NCBI GenBank assembly: GCA_012719495.1
Contig: JAAYAG010000005.1
Coordinates: 1 to 43,098 of the forward strand
Direction: 5' to 3'
DNA from: Bacteroidales bacterium
Lineage (GTDB): Bacteria > Bacteroidota > Bacteroidia > Bacteroidales > Prolixibacteraceae
Length of the DNA stretch: 43,098 nucleotides
Position 1 is the first letter of the stretch; each line of letters begins with the position of its first letter. The notes under the pieces were generated by a model. The model saw nothing but the letters and a program-made list of their open reading frames with translations. It made no database searches and was not told where the DNA came from. The translations under genes were made by a program, and so were the position numbers. Below, in pieces: positions 16,648 to 24,547 of this stretch.

Positions 16648-17293
16648 TATTGCAATTTTTGATGAACATAGGATCGGGCTTGAAGGAACAAAACGTTTGT
16701 TCTCTGAAGTTGCCGATATTTCAGTACTTGTTGCTTGTGATAGTAAATCAGTTCTTAAGGAGAAATTAAAGGTGTTGCAGGTTCATATCTTGCTACTTAC
16801 TATTCACGACATTTCGGTTAAACATCTTAATCTTATCGTTCAGCTTACTACTTTGTTCCCGAAGCTTCGTATATTGGTTATTTCGGGTATCAGTAATGAA
16901 GAGGTTATACTGAAAACGCTGAAAGCCGGGGCAAAAGGATTTCTTGGGCGAGAATCGACAGTTGGTGAGTTGCTTGAAGGTGTTTATACGCTCCGAAATG
17001 GCTACGATTACTATGGAAATTCGCTCACAAACCTTGTTTTGAACCGTTACATTAAAAACCTCAACAACCACGAGCCTGATGCCGAAAATCAACTTTCAGG
17101 CCTAAGCGACCGACAAATTGAGATCCTTAAATTTTGGGGAAAAAGTTACTCAAATCAAGAGATTGCTGATAAATTGTTTATCAGTGTAAGAACGGTCGAG
17201 TCGCATAAGAATCATATCATGCAGAAGCTAAACCTAAAAAGCACTGTCGATTTGGTTAAATTCGGCATAAAAAATAATATTATTGAAATATAA
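16640..17293 (+). CDS. LuxR/NarL-type regulator with degenerate receiver domain
   Basis: 217 residues. Residues 1-120 have the receiver fold: acidic pocket Asp8-Glu9, the Ser82 switch residue and the GAKGFL end of strand 5 (97-102). At the phosphoacceptor position, where NarL-type proteins have LLLD, this one has LLLT with Thr54, and the conserved Lys of GYLLK is Arg104. Normal phosphorylation is therefore unlikely. Residues about 155-217 are a complete LuxR helix-turn-helix (LSDRQIEILKFWGKSYSNQEIADKL...RTVESHKNHIMQKL), so DNA binding should be intact. The ATG overlaps the last 8 bases of the 1537-residue sensor gene, which implies coupling and a functional pair. Output may depend on protein contact rather than phosphotransfer. 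Targets are unknown; gdhA, 257 bases downstream, is a natural candidate. Confidence 0.88.
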   Translation: MINIAIFDEHRIGLEGTKRLFSEVADISVLVACDSKSVLKEKLKVLQVHILLLTIHDISVKHLNLIVQLTTLFPKLRILVISGISNEEVILKTLKAGAKGFLGRESTVGELLEGVYTLRNGYDYYGNSLTNLVLNRYIKNLNNHEPDAENQLSGLSDRQIEILKFWGKSYSNQEIADKLFISVRTVESHKNHIMQKLNLKSTVDLVKFGIKNNIIEI

Positions 17294-17472
17294 TTAGCCT
17301 GAAGATTCTTTTTGTGTTCTAATTGTTTATAGACAGGCTGTTATAAATATTGGGCCAATTCATGTTAAGTCTGAAAATAATTTCTTAACATCAGCATTAT
17401 CATAGTGTACGTAAAACACGTAATGAAATTGTCAGTTTGCACAGCTTTTTCCTATAATAGTACTTTTATTCC

Positions 17473-17485
17473 GTCGAAAATCGAC
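17473..17485. promoter_or_regulatory. Perfect palindrome upstream of gdhA, possible operator
   Basis: GTCGA-AAA-TCGAC is a perfect 5-bp dyad with a 3-base spacer in the otherwise AT-rich 257-base gap before gdhA. It lies 66 bases upstream of the gdhA ATG and downstream of a TATAAT-like sequence near 17452. Such a site could bind a dimeric regulator. No factor can be named from sequence. Confidence 0.3.
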
Positions 17486-17550
17486 ATCCGCCTTACATCT
17501 TATAAAGCGGAGTGATGAGAAAATCAAAATCAGTAAAAGAATAAAGTATT

Positions 17551-18903
17551 ATGAGCGACATTTTGGATGTAAAAGTAAATGAGTTCATGGCAAAAGTAAT
17601 TGCCAAAAACCCGGGTGAAACCGAATTCCACCAAGCAGTAAAGGAAGTTGTTGAATCGCTTATGCCTTTCATCGAAGAAAACCCAAAGTACAAACAGCAC
17701 AAAGTTTTGGAACGTATGGTTGAACCAGAACGTGTGATTATTTTCCGCGTGCCATGGCTCGACGACAATGGCGAAATCCAAGTTAATCGTGGCTTCCGTA
17801 TTCAAATGAGCAGTGTAATTGGTCCTTTCAAAGGCGGTTTGCGATTGCACCCAACTGTTAACCTCGGTATTTTGAAATTCCTCGCTTTCGAACAAGTATT
17901 GAAAAACAGCTTAACAACACTTCCTATGGGTGGTGGTAAAGGGGGTTCAGATTTCGATCCTAAAGGTAAATCGGACAACGAAGTTATGCGTTTCTGTCAA
18001 AGCTTTATGACCGAACTTTCAAAATATATTGGTGCCGATACTGACGTTCCTGCTGGCGACATAGGTACTGGGGGTCGCGAAATTGGCTATATGTTTGGCC
18101 AGTACAAAAGGCTGCGCAACGAATTCGTAGGTGTGTTAACAGGAAAAAGCCTTGAATGGGGCGGTAGCTTAATTCGCCCTGAAGCAACTGGTTACGGTTC
18201 GGTTTACTTTGCTCAAGAAATGTTGGCAACCCGTGGTGGAAATTTGAAAGGTAAAGTTTGTACTGTTTCTGGCTCAGGGAACGTTGCTCAATATACTGTT
18301 GAAAAACTTATTCAGTTGGGAGCAAAACCAGTAACAATGTCTGACTCATCGGGTTACATTTACGACCCAGCCGGTATCGATACCGAAAAATTGGCTTGGG
18401 TTATGGAACTTAAAAATATCCGTCGTGGACGTATTTCTGAATATGCTGAAAAATTCGGTTGCGAATTTGTTGCCGGAAAAACTCCTTGGGGTGTGAAATG
18501 CGATTGCGCTTTCCCATCTGCCACTCAAAATGAAGTGAACGAAAATGATGCTAAGACGCTGATAGCCAACGGTTGTTCTCTGGTTTCAGAAGGTGCAAAT
18601 ATGCCTTCGACTCCGGATGCAATTGAAGTTTACATCAAGGCAAAAATACTTTACGGCCCTGGAAAAGCAGCCAATGCGGGTGGTGTTGCCACTTCAGGTC
18701 TCGAAATGACACAAAACTCGATGCGTCTTCCTTGGTCGCGCGAAGAAGTTGATGCAAAATTGCACCAAATCATGATTAATATTCACAAAACTTGCGTGAA
18801 ATACGGTACCGAAGCCGATGGTTACATCAACTATGTGAAAGGTGCCAACATTGGCGGTTTCATTAAAGTAGCTGATTCGATGATCGCTCAGGGTTTAGTA
18901 TAG
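17551..18903 (+). CDS. gdhA: NADP-type glutamate dehydrogenase
   Basis: 450 residues, close to the 447 of the E. coli hexameric enzyme. It catalyses reversible amination of 2-oxoglutarate with ammonium, the main low-affinity ammonium assimilation step in the cytoplasm. The glutamate-binding signature is intact: GPFKGGLRLHPTVN (Lys94), LPMGGGKGGSDFDPKGKSD with the catalytic Lys130, and PAGDIGTGGREIGYMFGQY. The Rossmann nucleotide-binding domain follows with VSGSGNVAQYTVEKL near 240, and SEGANMPSTPDA and GPGKAANAGGVATSGLEM towards the end. The lack of an acidic residue at the end of the second Rossmann strand (MSDSSGY) fits NADP use, as in the family. Start ATG at 17551 gives the expected N-terminus. 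Strong codon bias suggests high expression; a terminator follows. It is a single-gene unit after the sensor/regulator pair. Confidence 0.96.
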   Translation: MSDILDVKVNEFMAKVIAKNPGETEFHQAVKEVVESLMPFIEENPKYKQHKVLERMVEPERVIIFRVPWLDDNGEIQVNRGFRIQMSSVIGPFKGGLRLHPTVNLGILKFLAFEQVLKNSLTTLPMGGGKGGSDFDPKGKSDNEVMRFCQSFMTELSKYIGADTDVPAGDIGTGGREIGYMFGQYKRLRNEFVGVLTGKSLEWGGSLIRPEATGYGSVYFAQEMLATRGGNLKGKVCTVSGSGNVAQYTVEKLIQLGAKPVTMSDSSGYIYDPAGIDTEKLAWVMELKNIRRGRISEYAEKFGCEFVAGKTPWGVKCDCAFPSATQNEVNENDAKTLIANGCSLVSEGANMPSTPDAIEVYIKAKILYGPGKAANAGGVATSGLEMTQNSMRLPWSREEVDAKLHQIMINIHKTCVKYGTEADGYINYVKGANIGGFIKVADSMIAQGLV

Positions 18904-18925
18904 TAATTCATCATTCTTCACATAT

Positions 18926-18957
18926 AAGGCGTTCCATTATTGGGGCGCCTTTTTTGC
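18926..18957 (+). terminator. Terminator of gdhA
   Basis: AAGGCG (18926-18931) pairs with CGCCTT (18946-18951) around a 14-base loop, followed by a run of T. It begins 22 bases past the gdhA stop and ends just before the 3' end of convergent queA. Read on the other strand there is no T-run, so it serves mainly gdhA. Confidence 0.85.
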
Positions 18958-18960
18958 TTT

Positions 18961-20187
18961 TTATTTCAGGTAAAGATTGCTGTCTCCGTAACTCAAGAAG
19001 CGGTACTCGTTTGTTAAGGCATGAGCGTAAATCAGTTGCCAGTCGTTGCCAACATACGCCGAAATCAATAGCAATAAAGTACTTTTGGGTTGGTGAAAAT
19101 TAGTTATCAGTCCTTCAACGATCTTAAATTGATAACCTGGTACAATGATGATTTGTGTGGCCGCTTCAATGTGGTCTGCATGGTTCATATCCATGTAGCT
19201 GATTATGGCGCCAAGTGCCTCTGTTTTTTCTATATCTGAATTATTCTGATAAGGCTCCCATTGTTCTACAAACATCTCATCGGCAATGGATTTTGGGGCT
19301 TCTTTTAGTTTACAGCCGAGCCAATAAATGCTTTCAAGCGTCCTGACAGATGTGGTTCCAACTGCAATAACTTTCCCATTGTGCGACATTAGTTTTTCAA
19401 CCAGCGCGCGATTGACTGAAAAATGTTCGGTGTGCATTTCGTGCCTGGCAATGGTTTCTGATTTTACAGGCTGAAATGTTCCTGCACCTACATGAAGAGT
19501 AAGTTCTGCCGTGGAAATATTACGTGTTGAAAGGGTATTCAGTACTTCATCGGTAAAATGCAGGCCTGCTGTTGGTGCGGCAACCGATCCTTTTATTTTT
19601 GAATATACCGTCTGGTAGCGGGTTTGGTCAATAGTTTCCGATTCACGGTTTAAATAGGGCGGAATGGGTATACTGCCAGCGGCATCAAGTAATTCGGCGA
19701 AAGTGAAGCGAGGGTTTTCCCATTCGAATTTTACCAATACAGTATCCCCATTATTTTCAAGTTGAGAAGCTTTTATGGCAACTGTTTCATTTCCAATGGA
19801 AACAGCATGTGTAAGTTCTCCGCTTTTCCATTTTTTTAGGTTGCCAACAATGCATTTCCAACTGCATTCTCTTGTTTGCTGAAAATTAAGGGCATAGTCA
19901 GATGGCTGGTGCGGGTCGAGAATGAAAATTTCAATCCGTGCGCCGGTTTTTTTTGTAAAATGAAGCCTTGCTCTGATTACACGGGTATTATTGAAAACCA
20001 GTAAACTGTTTTCAGGTAATAGTGACGGTAATTGTTGGAAAGTATGATCGCTGATTTTTCCGTTGTTCCAAAACAGTAATTTCGACTTGTCGCGCTGCTC
20101 AAGCGGGTATTTTGCTATGCATTCATCTGGCAGGTTGTAGTCGAATGTTTCGACAGAAATAGCTGATATTTGATGATCGGTTTTCAT
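18961..20187 (-). CDS. queA: S-adenosylmethionine:tRNA ribosyltransferase-isomerase
   Basis: 408 residues. QueA transfers and isomerises the ribosyl part of SAM onto 7-aminomethyl-7-deazaguanine in the anticodon of tRNAs for Asn, Asp, His and Tyr, making epoxyqueuosine. Family motifs are present: FDYNLPDECIAKYPLEQRDKSKLL at the start (YxLPxxxIAxxPxxxRxxSRLL), NNTRVIRARL, VAAPTAGLHFTDEVL, LHVGAGTFQPVKSE and the HEMHTEHFSV box, then TSVRTLES and ITNFHQPKSTLLLLISA. It is longer than the E. coli protein (356) by insertions in the middle, as is usual for Bacteroidota orthologues. Start ATG at 20187 sits 17 residues before the family core. It is transcribed alone on the minus strand, with a small barrel gene upstream 53 bases away, so possibly in one unit with it. 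Confidence 0.93.
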   Translation of the reverse strand: MKTDHQISAISVETFDYNLPDECIAKYPLEQRDKSKLLFWNNGKISDHTFQQLPSLLPENSLLVFNNTRVIRARLHFTKKTGARIEIFILDPHQPSDYALNFQQTRECSWKCIVGNLKKWKSGELTHAVSIGNETVAIKASQLENNGDTVLVKFEWENPRFTFAELLDAAGSIPIPPYLNRESETIDQTRYQTVYSKIKGSVAAPTAGLHFTDEVLNTLSTRNISTAELTLHVGAGTFQPVKSETIARHEMHTEHFSVNRALVEKLMSHNGKVIAVGTTSVRTLESIYWLGCKLKEAPKSIADEMFVEQWEPYQNNSDIEKTEALGAIISYMDMNHADHIEAATQIIIVPGYQFKIVEGLITNFHQPKSTLLLLISAYVGNDWQLIYAHALTNEYRFLSYGDSNLYLK

Positions 20188-20240
20188 TTTCAGCGGCCAA
20201 AAATAGCTTTTTTGTGCGATGTTGTGGAGCCTTGCCTTAA

Positions 20241-20990
20241 TTATAAATTATAAACTAACCCCAGGGTAATATTCATCGTTTTTATGGGAACATTGACATG
20301 GTAACCATTTAACTCAACAGCTTCGGTTCCTTTGTTCATTCGATAAAAAGTTTTATGGTCGAATGCAGTCCGTGTACTAAAATATTCACTGTTGATTTTT
20401 AATTGCATACGTTTGTTTAAACGGTAACGAAACGCAATATTTGCAGTAATAGGAAACGTAACATCAGTTTCGCCCATATTTTTAGAGAAAACAGTCCGCT
20501 CTTTTTCTTTGTCGTTGAAGTATACATTTTGGTCAGGTATCTGCACGAAATTGACTCCGGTGAAAATTCCTGCTTCTACATATAATTTGTTGATAATGAT
20601 TGGGTAGTTGTATTTTACACCTACCATTGGAGAAATCCACAGCCAGTAACTAATGTCGAACTGTACACTGTCTGTTGCTTTCGTGAAATTGCTCATCTCA
20701 TTTTTCAGCAACTGGATCACACTTTCCTCATTAAATGTTGTATTCATCAGATTCAGCCTTAGCGAAGCTGCCCACCGTCGATGTAACTGGTAATCGCCGT
20801 CAACAGAAAGGGTAAAGCCATCTTTTGAAAAACCACTGTTTTTAGATTCAAGATTGTTGGATGCAAATTGGCCTAGAGGAAATACTTTTCCCATCGAAAC
20901 CGATGCAAAAAACTTATCTTGCGAAAAGGCTGTTTTTGAAAACAGTACTAAGACTAAGATGAAAAAGCTTATTTTCTTTGTGTATTTCAT
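20241..20990 (-). CDS. Outer-membrane beta-barrel protein
   Basis: 249 residues with a signal peptide at 1-23 (basic MKYTKK, hydrophobic core, cleavage near AFS-Q). The mature part reads FFASVSMGKVFPLGQFASNN, FTLSVDGDYQLHRRWAASLRLNLM, WISPMVGVKYNYPIIINKLYVEAGIFTGVNFVQ, NIAFRYRLNKRMQLKINSEYFST and ends MNITLGLVYNL. The alternating small/aromatic strands and the C-terminal strand ending in Leu fit a transmembrane barrel of 8-10 strands, family PF13568-like. The role is unknown. Its stop lies 53 bases before the queA start on the same strand, and its promoter must lie in the 324-base gap shared with the divergent SpmAB-like gene. Confidence 0.75.
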   Translation of the reverse strand: MKYTKKISFFILVLVLFSKTAFSQDKFFASVSMGKVFPLGQFASNNLESKNSGFSKDGFTLSVDGDYQLHRRWAASLRLNLMNTTFNEESVIQLLKNEMSNFTKATDSVQFDISYWLWISPMVGVKYNYPIIINKLYVEAGIFTGVNFVQIPDQNVYFNDKEKERTVFSKNMGETDVTFPITANIAFRYRLNKRMQLKINSEYFSTRTAFDHKTFYRMNKGTEAVELNGYHVNVPIKTMNITLGLVYNL

Positions 20991-21130
20991 GACGATAAAG
21001 ATAATTCAAGTTCAAATAAAAGTAATTTTTTTCATACTTATTCTACTTTAGTATTTATTAACAGGGATATTCATTCTTTTTAAAATATTGTTGTTTAGTT
21101 AATTGATGTTTTTATGATTTATGCTTACCC

Positions 21131-21154
21131 GTCTTTGGAAAAACGTTTCCAGAC
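21131..21154. repeat. Inverted repeat in the divergent promoter region
   Basis: GTCT-TT-GGAAA pairs with TTTCC-AGAC around AACG, a 9-bp dyad with a 2-base bulge. It may be an operator or a small hairpin; there is no T-run directly after it. Confidence 0.4.
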
Positions 21155-21192
21155 TGTTGTTTAATATTGGTGGCGATGGATTTTTTGTCCTT

Positions 21193-21220
21193 TTTTATCA
21201 AAAATCGATTGTTGATAAAA
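21193..21220. repeat. Second inverted repeat in the divergent promoter region
   Basis: TTTTATCAA pairs perfectly with TTGATAAAA (9 bp) around a 10-base spacer, about 95 bases before the SpmAB-like start. All but two pairs are A-T, so it is more likely a protein site or chance than a strong terminator. Confidence 0.35.
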
Positions 21221-21314
21221 CAAAAAGCCACAATGTATGGCTGAATATTAATTTTTGTAGTTTTGAGTTCTGATACCCGTTGGGGTAATTGTTTAAACCT
21301 CTTTATCCTACGCT

Positions 21315-22547
21315 ATGATACTGAATTATATTTGGATTTGTTTTTTTCTGATTGCATTTGTAGTTGCTCTCGCGAAACTGATATTCTTTCAAGATGTTAC
21401 GGTTTTTTCTGCGTTAGTAACTTCAACTTTCGATGCGGCAAAGACAGGTTTTGAGGTGTCGTTGGGCATGACAGGAGTGCTCACTTTTTGGATGGGGATA
21501 ATGAAAGTTGGAGAAAAGGGTGGGGTAGTCCAGGCACTTTCACGGGCAATCGGGCCATTCTTTCAGCGCCTGTTCCCCGAACTTGGGAGAAATCATCCGG
21601 CTTATGGGGCTATTACCATGAACATTGCGGCCAACATGCTCAATCTCGACAATGCTGCAACGCCAATGGGACTGCAGGCGATGAAAGAAATGCAAGCCTC
21701 TAATCCCTCGAAAGATACTGCAAGTAATGCGCAAATCATGTTCATGGTGCTCAATGCTTCAGGGCTTACAATTATTCCAGTAACTATTATGGTTTACAGG
21801 GCACAATTGGGTGCTGCAAATCCAACAGATGTATTTATTCCTATCTTGATTGCAACTTTTTGCTCTACCTTGGCGGGACTTATTGCTGTTTCTGTTTATC
21901 AGCGAATTAACTTGCTCGACAAGGTAATTTTGAGTTGGTTAGGCGGAATGCTGGCTGTGATGATAGGTATTATTTGGTATTTCGCGTCGCTTGAGGGCGA
22001 TCAGGTTCAAGTTGTTTCAAATCTTCTCAGTGGTATAATTCTGGTTTCAGTAATAATTGGCTTTATCCTGATGGCTGTGCTCCGAAAAGTCAATGTTTAT
22101 GAGTCTTTTATTGAAGGGGCACAAGAAGGTTTCAGCACTGCGGTGAAAATAATTCCATATCTGATTGCTATTCTGGTAGCCATTGCCATGTTTCGGGCTT
22201 CGGGGGCAATGGATTATTTTATTGCCGGGGTGAAGTGGTGTTTCGATGTTCTCCATATTAACACCGATTTTGTTGATGCACTTCCAACTGCCTTAATGAA
22301 GCCATTGAGCGGTAGCGGAGCTCGGGGAATGATGATCGATGCCATGAAAACTCATGGTGCCGATTCCTTTGTAGGTCGTCTTGCTTCTACATTTCAAGGT
22401 TCAGCTGATACAACTTTTTATATCTTGGCTGTGTATTTTGGTTCTGTTGGAATTAAGAAAACCCGTCATGCATTGGCTTGCAGCCTTATTGCCGATTTAG
22501 TAGGTTTTATTGCTGCAATTTTTGTTGCCTATTTCTTCTTTCATTGA
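21315..22547 (+). CDS. SpmA-SpmB-like fused nucleoside-recognition (Gate) membrane protein
   Basis: 410 residues with about ten membrane segments. The N-terminal half contains VTSTFDAAKTGFEVSLGMTGVLTFWMGIMKVGEKGG and FPELGRNHPAYGAITMNIAANMLNLDNAATPMG, the signature of SpmA. The C-terminal half contains GAQEGFSTAVKIIPYLIAILVAIAMFRASG, ALPTALMKPLSGSGARGMM and FQGSADTTFYILAVYFGSVG, the signature of SpmB. In Bacillus these are two spore-maturation proteins. Here they are fused in an organism with no other sign of sporulation, as in many Bacteroidota. Both halves carry the Gate/nucleoside-recognition fold seen in nucleoside transporters and FeoB, so membrane transport is a reasonable guess; the substrate is unknown. 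It is transcribed alone, and its last 7 bases overlap the 3' end of the convergent DUF4954 gene. Confidence 0.9.
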   Translation: MILNYIWICFFLIAFVVALAKLIFFQDVTVFSALVTSTFDAAKTGFEVSLGMTGVLTFWMGIMKVGEKGGVVQALSRAIGPFFQRLFPELGRNHPAYGAITMNIAANMLNLDNAATPMGLQAMKEMQASNPSKDTASNAQIMFMVLNASGLTIIPVTIMVYRAQLGAANPTDVFIPILIATFCSTLAGLIAVSVYQRINLLDKVILSWLGGMLAVMIGIIWYFASLEGDQVQVVSNLLSGIILVSVIIGFILMAVLRKVNVYESFIEGAQEGFSTAVKIIPYLIAILVAIAMFRASGAMDYFIAGVKWCFDVLHINTDFVDALPTALMKPLSGSGARGMMIDAMKTHGADSFVGRLASTFQGSADTTFYILAVYFGSVGIKKTRHALACSLIADLVGFIAAIFVAYFFFH

Positions 22548-24547
22548 TTCTCTATACAGCAGGCTTTTAGTTCGTTCATCATACGTTCGCCCAAATTCGA
22601 TTTCTTGTCTATGTGCGATTTTATTTCTTGGACAAAACTATTGCTTTCAAAACTACCACGAACCATTTCAAAATCTGCTTGTTGTGTAGTTGCATCGTTG
22701 CTGTCTTGACCAAAACCAGTCATCGATGTTAAATTGAATTCTTTGCGGGCATCTTCATATAGCATTTGGTCAAGATCTATTACACTTTTTTTCCATCGCG
22801 ACACAAGGTTCATGATATCGCAAATAGTCATTTGTTCAATGGGCTTTTGTAGTCTCCATTCCAGTAATGCAGCAGCCCATGTCCATTCGATCTCGTAGTA
22901 TCTTGAATGTAACTTTTGAAACTCTTGCTGAATGGCTTGAAGATCACATAAATCTCCGTTTTCAATGGCTTCAAGAATTTTGTTGACTTCATTTTTGGGA
23001 GCAATTAAGCCCGATATATCAACCCACTCGCCTTGTCCGTCTTCACAATCAGGTCTCAACCTTTGGCGAAGGTCTTCTTCTGTTTTAAGGTTGGCTTTGA
23101 ATAGCCTTGTAATTAACGAGTTGCCAAGAAATTTGTCAATCCCGATATTATAGAGCATAATTCCCCTGTTAAGCGCAGACTGCGAAATTGAAGCATTATG
23201 GAACACGTATTCCTGTGAAGTTTGACCAGAAACTTTTTTAAGGTTTTCAAGAATTTCAAGGGCTTTAACCATTTTTTGTATTGTGTAAGGGCTTAGTAGG
23301 TTAAAGTTGATGCAGTCGAGCTTGTTCGGATCTTTCCGGTTATCTCGTTTGGGCCATTTCATTGCATCGCGAATTGTACCCACGCTTCTCAAGTTGATTC
23401 CCGGCACAAGCCACGACTTGTCGTCATTTTCGATTAAATAAGAAAATGGCATGTCTGATGTGTCTGAGTTTTTATAATGGCGCCCCATAACCAGGGTAAA
23501 TGGGCCAATTTTAGCAGGCCAAAGCAAATAAGAATCGGAGGTGGTTTTAGACCCGCGCTCAACAATTCCTTGATGAATAGGGCCTAGCTTGTACATGTGG
23601 TTACTTTGGTTTGAACCCGATCCTGCATTTAAAAAGGAATACATTCCGGCTATTAGCAAGGTCGATTTATGGTGGGTTACAGTAAATGGACCCGCAAATA
23701 TTGAACATGCTTCGCCGTGAAACCCTTGGCAATTGGCGAAAAAGACTGAATTCTCAGCCGAGTAATTTTTACCGAGTTCACAGCCTTGGCCAACATAGCA
23801 TTTGTCAATGATTACTCCTTCGATAATTGAAGTACCTGATTGTACAACAAAGTGTTTCATTATAACGTTGTTCCCAATAAAAACTGGTGCTTTTTCATTG
23901 CTAATAATTGTACCATCTTCAAGGGCGCGTGCGCCTTCAATTGTGACATGCTCGCCAAGCCAAACATTCTTTAGTGAACCACAATTAATTAAGGTCGTGT
24001 TTTTTCCTATATGACCAAATGTTGATTTTTTTGTTTCAACATAAACATTTATTATTTTTTCAAGGTTCTCAATCAAAAGGGGCCGATACCTGTATAAGGT
24101 CATAATATAGGCTATTTGTGCCGAAAGGTTGTCGCTAATCATTATTTTCCGGCCACCCGATTCATCGAGTACGGCAACTTTCTGCCCTTGTCCAAAAGTA
24201 CTTGGACCTTGTGTGGCAATCATTTGCACATTGTCGATGATTACGTTTTCTTCAATTTCGCAGTTCGAAATGTGGGTTTTTATATTATTGATATAGCAAT
24301 TGTCGCCAATGATAACATTGTGGAGGGTAGAGTTATTTATTCCAGATGGTTTGGAAATCCCGCCAAAAAGTTCAATGTTTTTTTCCTGCTTTCCAATTTT
24401 TATGGTACCCGAGAAATGGGTGTTGAAAATATTTTTGGGGTTGAAATTATTGGAAACCAAGATGTTATTCCATTCAGTGCAAGTGCATAATTGTTTTTCT
24501 AGTTGTTCAATTTCTAAGGAAGAGAGATTACGATAGTTCATAGTCAT
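22541..24547 (-). CDS. DUF4954 protein with left-handed beta-helix (hexapeptide) domain
   Basis: 668 residues. From about 65 to 310 the sequence shows hexapeptide-type turns (NSTLHNVIIGDNCYINN, CEIEENVIIDNVQM, NTTLINCGSLKNVWLGEHVTIEGA, KAPVFIGNNVIMKHFVVQSGTSIIEGVIIDKCYVGQGCELG), as in acyl- and nucleotidyltransferases with a left-handed helix. The next part (about 310-400: VTHHKSTLLIAGMYSFLNAGSGSNQSNHMYKLGPIHQG and GPFTLVMGRHYKN) is the conserved core of DUF4954 and is rich in His. The C-terminal third is helical. The family is common in Bacteroidota and spirochaetes and has no established reaction; sugar-nucleotide or acyl transfer is inference. The ATG overlaps the stop of the methyltransferase gene by 4 bases (ATGA), so the two are translationally coupled. 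Confidence 0.87.
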   Translation of the reverse strand: MTMNYRNLSSLEIEQLEKQLCTCTEWNNILVSNNFNPKNIFNTHFSGTIKIGKQEKNIELFGGISKPSGINNSTLHNVIIGDNCYINNIKTHISNCEIEENVIIDNVQMIATQGPSTFGQGQKVAVLDESGGRKIMISDNLSAQIAYIMTLYRYRPLLIENLEKIINVYVETKKSTFGHIGKNTTLINCGSLKNVWLGEHVTIEGARALEDGTIISNEKAPVFIGNNVIMKHFVVQSGTSIIEGVIIDKCYVGQGCELGKNYSAENSVFFANCQGFHGEACSIFAGPFTVTHHKSTLLIAGMYSFLNAGSGSNQSNHMYKLGPIHQGIVERGSKTTSDSYLLWPAKIGPFTLVMGRHYKNSDTSDMPFSYLIENDDKSWLVPGINLRSVGTIRDAMKWPKRDNRKDPNKLDCINFNLLSPYTIQKMVKALEILENLKKVSGQTSQEYVFHNASISQSALNRGIMLYNIGIDKFLGNSLITRLFKANLKTEEDLRQRLRPDCEDGQGEWVDISGLIAPKNEVNKILEAIENGDLCDLQAIQQEFQKLHSRYYEIEWTWAAALLEWRLQKPIEQMTICDIMNLVSRWKKSVIDLDQMLYEDARKEFNLTSMTGFGQDSNDATTQQADFEMVRGSFESNSFVQEIKSHIDKKSNLGERMMNELKACCIENQ

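Larger units (their letters stand above)
20991..21314. other. Divergent control region between the barrel and SpmAB-like genes
   Basis: 324 bases with no coding frame of note (a 65-residue plus frame at 20854-21051 is a shadow). It must hold promoters for both divergent genes and contains the two dyads listed separately at 21131-21154 and 21193-21220. I see no clear TTTG/TAnnTTTG pair. Confidence 0.5.

Noticed and set aside
17295-17335. Terminator after the LuxR-type gene (AGCCTG...CAGGCT)
   Set aside because: The stem is 6 bp with a loop of more than 30 bases and no T-run follows, so termination is not supported.
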